Position numbers and translations under genes: made by a program. Under the pieces are notes generated by a model. The model was given only the letters and a program-made list of their open reading frames with translations. It ran no database searches and was not told where the DNA came from. A DNA stretch of 64,000 nt from Anaeramoeba flamelloides (lineage: Eukaryota; Metamonada; Anaeramoebidae), in contig JANTQA010000029.1 in assembly GCA_027625915.1 (NCBI GenBank), positions 1 through 64,000 on the forward strand, given 5' to 3'. This document shows, one piece after another, positions 58,601-64,000 of the stretch. Numbering within the stretch: the stretch's first letter is position 1; each line of letters opens with the position of its first letter.

Positions 58601-60137
58601 TATGGTTATCCATCCAAAAAAATTCGACCTAAAAGGGAAACAACCACCAACCCACTCAATACTTTGGGGTGCAAAATTAAACTTTTCAATCAAGATTTTA
58701 CTTTTTTTATTATTTTTTTTTACCCCATTTCATTTCCAGAAAACTAAATTGAGTTTAAAATACTTCTAATGACTGTAATTAAAAGGTTCTTTTGACTACT
58801 CTTTGGATTAGGAGTCACAAATTTAGACACTTCAAAACTCTCTCTTTAACAGATTAAGAGCTCTTGAGCACTTATTCCTTTCCAATAAAGTCTACTATCT
58901 TTGATTTCAATCTTTTCAATCTCTTTTTCTGGGTATTTTTTTCGAAACAAGATTTAATCTTTGATTTTTTTAAAGAAAAGATATGCTATGAGTTATAATC
59001 TTGCCTACAATATAGCTAGGATCAAAAACTCTAAATAAAATTTAGAAGTATCAGGGAAATTCAGCCAAGAGCCTTAGAGTGTCGTAGAGGTGCTGTAATG
59101 TTCCTAAGTTTTTTTTTTTATTTTTGAAATCAACCAAAAATTTCATAAATTTTATGTTTATTTCTCAAATTTTAAAAAATATAATGGCAAACAGGAGGTC
59201 ATTTTGCTGAATCACCTCTCTTCAATAATAAAAATAAATAAAATTTCATTTCATTTTCCTTTTCCTTTAGTCTCTCGTCTTCAAATCATATCTTGTAATT
59301 TTTTTCACTTTATTTTTTTATTTAAACCTTTTTTTTCCCTATATTCGATGGGATAAGAATCCTCAATTAAGCAATATTTTTATATTGAATCAAAACTTGA
59401 ATAGCCGATGTTTTATCTGATTAAAATTCTACAAGAACTTGCGCCAATTACCAAATTATTTAAAAATCAATTCTTTTTCAACAAATTTAATAATGAGAGC
59501 AAATTAAATCTCTTATAAGATCAATTTTCATTGACCATATCAAGATCTTTCAATTTTTCAATCAATAATAAGAAAAAATATTTCTTGGAAAACCTTGAAT
59601 AAAAATTTCATTTTTACTTTGAGAAGGACAATATTGTCCTTGTCAAGACATACTTCCCTGTTAAAAATAAACACACTCTTGAAAACTTTATTCATTTCAA
59701 CAACAAATAAAAAAAGAAAACAACTGAAAAAAGTTGATAAACAACAGACAAAAACACTTTTTTGAAAAAACCACAGTAAAAGTTTGAAAAAAAATAATTA
59801 TAAAAGTCAACACGGGTTATTAAACAAACTGTACAAGATAAAAAATTAAAAAATAAAAAAAGAGAAAAAATATTGAAAATAAATTACCATTTCGTGGGAC
59901 ATAAGGTTCTTGGAAAATGAAGTCTTTATGCTTTTTCTTCCAGAACGAAGTGTGCACTTCTGATTTACAATTTTGGCAATAATGGACTTTGCATTCAGTG
60001 CAATAAAAGTCTGCTTTTTTTTTTTCACAAACTTGGCATTGCGGGATCTTTGGCTCGACAGGAATTCGTACGTCTCGTAAGATTTTAGTTCCTTGGCTTT
60101 TTTGTTTTTTTTTTTGAGAGGATCTTGATTTGTTCAT
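55671..60137 (-). CDS. TRIM-like protein: two B-boxes, coiled coil, SPRY-like domain; two exons, 480 aa
   Basis: Exon 1 (59888-60137) starts at the ATG at 60137. It encodes a B-box with Cys 34, 37, 46, 49, 54, 57 and His 62, 70, and ends in phase 1 at donor GTAATT. Exon 2 (55671-56863) follows an acceptor ending AACAAAAAAG in matching phase. It begins at once with a second B-box (CDKHNKELCLYCKDDN...CTKC...H) at about residues 90-123. A long Lys/Glu coiled coil follows, then a SPRY-like domain at about 310-480 (CGKKIYCRGKHQIKIKID, ICLGVI, DIFEIFLDMDQKKISFKLN, NFFAYLLG). Tandem B1-B2 boxes, coiled coil and a SPRY-type end are the classic TRIM order without the RING. Exon 2 read alone appears to start with a hydrophobic helix, but that is translated intron. 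The SPRY part is paralogous to the gene at 36636. The binding target is unknown. Confidence 0.75.
57420..58245 (+). mobile_element. 5'-truncated LINE 3' end with CCHC zinc knuckle, split by an M MITE
   Basis: The plus strand carries the C-terminal tail of a non-LTR retrotransposon polyprotein. A first piece (57422-57697) ends near NKTISQTTLIENSL. After a frame change the reading YLNWKSSSTVSKL continues to NRYTYR. It then meets a TGA at 57769-57771 and goes on to the knuckle CTFCCKKKVDDIDHFLWEC (C-x2-C...H-x4-C, about 57797-57850). An M element interrupts at 57859-58058. After it, IEKRKKIRKKQ to FFQSFLNIT ends at a TGA near 58245. Such knuckles after the reverse transcriptase are known from LINE-type elements. 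No reverse-transcriptase core remains. It is a dead fragment lying antisense in an intron. Confidence 0.7.
57859..58058. mobile_element. M-family palindromic MITE, copy 3, inserted in the LINE fragment, 200 bp
   Basis: It is TA-flanked with arms beginning TACAGTCAGTTTCACTTTTA. It is the least decayed of the three M copies; arms of about 85 bases match almost throughout. It interrupts the LINE reading frame just after the zinc knuckle, so it is younger than the LINE insertion. Confidence 0.85.
58193..58563. repeat. Long inverted repeat from the LINE tail (arms ~110 bp)
   Basis: The left arm 58193-58303 holds the LINE stop and start of the 3' UTR, including CTTAATATAACCTGAAACAA and CACCATGTTGTGACAAAAAT. 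The right arm 58452-58563 is its near-perfect reverse complement. About 150 bases separate them. The arms could form a stable hairpin RNA. Confidence 0.8.
58778..58908 (-). repeat. R11 repeat, copy 2 (inverted)
   Basis: This is the reverse complement of 15168-15292, with AAGAGCTCTTGAGCACTTAT and AACTCTCTCTTTAACAGATT as landmarks. Confidence 0.55.
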
Positions 60138-63100
60138 TTTTAATGATGAGTTGGGGTTAATTGGAAATTAATAATTAAGTTAATAAGAACTGAATTAACA
60201 AGAGAATAATAAAAAAATGAAATGATGAGAAATAATTTTTTTGAAAAGGACTTGAAAAAAACAGAAAGAAATGCAGAATTTTTCATTCCTTTTGATTTTT
60301 TCAATTAAAGTTGATTTAAGCAACTTATAATTAAACCCACAAGTTAATTCTCAAATTTGTTGAAATCTAATTTAATGAGTTCAAGATCGACTGTGTCACC
60401 ATAAAAAAAAAACTAAAATTAGAATATTAAATGTTCCTTTTAAACCCAAAACTGGTGGATAAAAAACAGAAGAAAATCATTTTTTGTTGGTTGGAGTTTT
60501 CAGTTATTGTCTATAGATTCCAAAGAAAAGAGAAGGAAGTAAAAAAAAAAAAAGATTTAATTCTTTTTGGACCATTTGTTAAATGGAAGAAAATGGGTTC
60601 TGGGTTTTTAATTTTCATACGAAAAAATAAATTGTACAAAATTTCAAATTTTGTCTTTTTTTAAGGAAGTAAGTACGTTTGACAATTTTGAATAATTTTA
60701 ATTGTATGAACCTTACTGAAAAATCATTTTTTGAGAGCCAGCAGATATTGAAACTTTGAAACCAAAATCATTTACTCCTCTATTTGTGAAAAGAAAAAGA
60801 ACCAGAGTAATTCAGAGTTGAATCTTTTTATTTTCGATTTTTTGAACAATTTTTTTGATTTAATTTTTGGTTTTATTTAATTTGGTTTTGGATCTCAAAA
60901 TGTGTTTATATAAATAACGGAAATTAGTCAAACCGTAAACCAAAAAAATATTCACGAAAAGGTGTGTATTTCGAACAAATATGTTCTTTTAGAAGACCAA
61001 ACAAGAAAGATCACCTTTCCAAATAAATTTGTTGAAATCACAACCCAAAAAAAAAAAAACAAGAGGCGCGTGGAGATGTCTAAGGAAACCATTTTAATTT
61101 TTTAAAAGACCAAACAAGATAGATTAACTTTTTAAATATACCTATTGAAATTAAGAATAGAAAAAAATCAAAATCGATCAAAGTATAATTTAAAAGGTTT
61201 TTTCTCTGTATTTTCTTAACTTGGAATGATTACAAAAATCATCATTTCTTTAAATTTCTCAACAAATGTCAATTTATTATAATTTAAACAAAAATATTTT
61301 TTTACAAATTTTTTTTCAAAATTCAATTTTCAAATATTTATCTCAAAATAATTATATAAACTCAAAAAAAAAAATCAAAAATAATTGAATCATTGAAATC
61401 TAAAAATAACTATAAAAAAAATCAACTCTAAGAAAAAATATCATTAAAAGAAAAAATTGAGTAAAAAATTCAGAATTATTTTGATTTAAAAAAAAAAATT
61501 GTAGAAAATAAATAATTATTAAATCCAACAAATAAACCAATAAATTAATTTTTCTGTAGAAGAATTTAAAAAATAGCACATTTTCTTGTTCATTTGTTGA
61601 ATTAGATGGATTAAATGAAAATTAGATTAAAAATTTAATATATGAAATTCCAGAATGATAACAATTATTTGATTCTCAATTTTTTTCCAAACAAAAGTAT
61701 TCGCATGAAGAATTAAATATAAAGCCAAATAAATAAAAAGTAATTGTATCAAAAGTTACATATAAGATCAAGTAACCCAACATTCAAAAAATCGGATTTT
61801 ATTTTGAAATTAAAAAATAAAAGTGAATTGAGAAGAAGTAATTATCTCAATTGTTATAAACTAAATTCAAAAAATAGGGGCCCAAATTTCGAGATCTCGT
61901 TCTAGAATCATTGGATTTCAATATGATGTTGGGCAGTTGATTAATGATGTAATTTAAATAAAATTTTCTACTTCATAATTTACTAACCAAACTTTTGACT
62001 GAAAAATTGGAAGAAATAAAAAAAATTTTCAAACAATCAGATGACAATTTGATTTTTTTTTGTTTGTTAGTTTCTTCAATCAAATAGTTTCAGATGTTAA
62101 TTTTTCTTCACTGATTTACATTTAATATTTTTACATGATGAAAAATTTCAATTTAATTCTCAATCAAATTACTCTTACAACCGAAAAAAAATTTGATAAT
62201 ATCCAGATGTTGTAAAATTTTGGATGATTTTTTTAGCCAAATTTTTGTACAAAAAATGAAATAGATTTTTTTCAACGTATAAAAAATTTTTAAAGAAGAC
62301 ACCTTGTTAGTATTTAATCTTCTGATGATTATCCATCAACTTCTAGTTTATTGATGATTATTTACAGGGTTCCTCATATAATTAGTTTAGTGAGTATAAT
62401 TTGAAAAACTGGGACCTTATTTTTCGAAAGTAGTTTAAATGATTTTAATAAAAAGTTTTTTATTTTTATTGTTTCAAAACTAAATTTCATTTTTTTTTTA
62501 TACAAGGCTAAAAAAGTAATACTAGTATAATAATAAAATTTCATTCATATTTGTAAACAATTTTGATTTTTGTATAGTATTTTTTTTTTTATTTTTCATA
62601 TTTTAATTTGATTTTTCAAAATACATGACATATTTCTTTTGATTATTTATTTTTTCCAATGATTGATATTAGGTTATAATCCGGTTTCTTTTAAATACAG
62701 ACTTTATATCCCTTCCATAGCAATTTACCAAACATAGAAATTTGTTATCTACTAAAAATTTGCATTTCATAAAATAGAAAATTAAATATCTATCCAAATT
62801 GCGAGGTTGAAATTTTTCAATATCTCAAAAATCATAAGAAAAAAATTGTATTTCTTAAAAAACGATGACAAAAATTCATTTTCAAAAGATAATAAATTAG
62901 AGAAATCACCGAAACTATTTTTTCGAACATTGGTTTTAAATTGTTTCAACCGAAGATTTTACAATTTTGGAGATTGAAAATCGACATTGATATAAGTTTT
63001 GTTATGAATAACTTGGTAAATTACTAAAGCAAAAAATTAAATAAATTATATTTTTTTCTTTTATTTTTTTTTTTTGGGATTTATCATCAACTTTCATATA

Positions 63101-64000
63101 TATTTTTATTCTATTTTCTACAGAATACAATTTGGGAATAGTTAACAATATTTATGTTTGAGAAAATTCCACTGGGGTGGGATGATTGTTTAAGAAACTA
63201 AATAAAATAATTAGATGACATAGAATCAGTTGTTCGAATAATAATTATTATTTTAATTTTTAACAAATTTATCAATAATTTTTTGAGCACAGAATTTATT
63301 TATTTAGATTTATAATTATTGTATTTTTTCTTACATGTATATTGTCATAATAAATCATTTTAAACATTTCAATCAGTGAAAAGTTCGGATTTTAGATACC
63401 CTAGATATTTAATTTTTGTAGATTTTTTTTTCAAAAATTAAATTTTGGTATTTTAAAATTTTTAAAATTAGAATTTAGATCATTCTTTTAATTAATCTGA
63501 TTTCAATTATTTAATTCGTATATAGAGTTGCAAAAATTATGCCATTTTTAGAATTTTTAGAATTTCAAAAAATGAAATTTTGGAATCTTTATATTAAAAC
63601 GATTTCAATTTAATTGCTTTTTATCTAAAGTTTTTAACTTATTAAACTCCCTTTTAGAATAATTTCCCAAAATGTAAAAATTATTTTTTTTGATTCAGTA
63701 TAATCAAGTTAAGAATTTTTTATTGGACTTCAAAACACTCTTAAAAGAAAAAAATTCTTTTAATTGTATTTCAAAGTATGATAATATTATAATGATCGAG
63801 AGACATAAAAGCATCACAGTTGACGAAAAGGTGGTTATAACTAGAATTTCAAGAAGGAGAACCTTAACGTTATTTCTTTTTTTGAAGAATATTGAAATTA
63901 TTTTTAATAATTTTTAAAAATTATTTATTCGTTACTAAATTTTGAGAAGAATCGAATTCTTTTAAAATAACAAATTTAATTTCATAAATAATTATATTTT
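60138..64000. other. Right end of the window: upstream of the TRIM-like gene, R3 copy, then nothing definable
   Basis: Bases 60138-60400 are upstream of the TRIM-like gene and may carry its promoter. A 77-codon plus-strand frame at 60431-60664 has fairly gene-like composition (FGPFVKWKKMGSGF) but no known domain, and its stop coincides with the start of an R3 element. R3 copy 3 runs from 60661 to about 61780. I see nothing recognisable in 61780-64000. Confidence 0.5.
60661..61780 (+). mobile_element. R3 TTAA-flanked element, copy 3, right end decayed
   Basis: It begins TTAAGGAAGTAAGTAC, matching the R3 terminus. It shares AGAACCAGAGTAATTCAGAG, AAAAGGTGTGTATTTCGAAC and AAAGATCACCTTTCCAAATA with copies 1 and 2. 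The match fades near 61780 and no right TTAA end is visible. Confidence 0.6.

Larger units (their letters stand above)
56864..59887 (-). other. 3024-bp phase-1 intron of the TRIM-like gene
   Basis: The donor is GTAATT at 59887 and the acceptor AAAAAAG ends at 56864; the split codon is G plus AA (Glu84). The intron separates B-box 1 from B-box 2. In antisense orientation it carries the LINE fragment (57420-58245), the M element inside it, the inverted LINE tail (58452-58563), R11 copy 2 and R6-like sequence. Confidence 0.7.

Noticed and set aside
60431-60664. Plus-strand 77-codon frame next to the TRIM-like gene
   Set aside because: Composition is fair, but there is no family resemblance and the stop is supplied by the R3 element's TTAA. 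It is kept only as a note in the region entry.

Overview
The window is one end of a eukaryotic chromosome from a very AT-rich protist. Its left edge is a telomere-type array. Bases 1 to about 4410 are degenerate CCTGG units, which pass through CCTAG into about ten clean CCTAA units that stop at 4468. On the G-rich strand this is a TTAGG-type 5-base telomere in the orientation expected of a left chromosome end. The GT-AG introns, long hexanucleotide-encoded Glu/Asn and Lys/Gln dipeptide runs, a VPS9 protein and B-box/SPRY proteins suggest a free-living amoeboid protist. The style resembles what I recall of Anaeramoeba and relatives, but no sequence here proves the lineage.

Gene content is sparse. 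I support five protein genes and one tRNA, and all lie on the minus strand, read toward the telomere. From left to right they are: a VPS9-domain Rab GEF (5791-12888); a two-pass membrane protein with a cysteine-bearing, N-glycosylatable loop (16597-21495); an unknown single-exon protein (27671-28237); a B-box/coiled-coil/SPRY protein (36636-38809); tRNA-Lys(TTT) (44117-44188); and a second, TRIM-like protein with two B-boxes and SPRY (55671-60137). Each half of four of these genes looks like a separate gene when read alone. Donor and acceptor sites in matching phase join them across introns of 2802, 3729, 152 and 3024 bp.

The rest is mostly old non-coding transposon DNA. I recognise these families. 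(1) A ~755-bp TTAA-flanked element with GGGATTAGC-type ends (here R2): four more or less whole copies and one partial. (2) A ~1.35-kb TTAA-flanked element with ends like GGGAGTAAGTAC (R3): up to six copies. (3) A ~175-bp TTAA element (R1). (4) TA-flanked MITEs of 199-200 bp (M, three copies), 475-486 bp (T, two copies) and 131 bp (N). (5) Several foldback or unassigned repeats (R4-R7, R9, R11, F). (6) A 5'-truncated LINE 3' end with a CCHC zinc knuckle, split by an M element and followed by an inverted copy of its own last ~110 bp. The long introns hold many of these elements. At 50.2-52.6 kb an R3 copy carries an R2 and a T element, and sibling copies show the matching empty sites.

All repeat boundaries, identities and splice sites were judged by eye. 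No alignment, transcript or database search was available.
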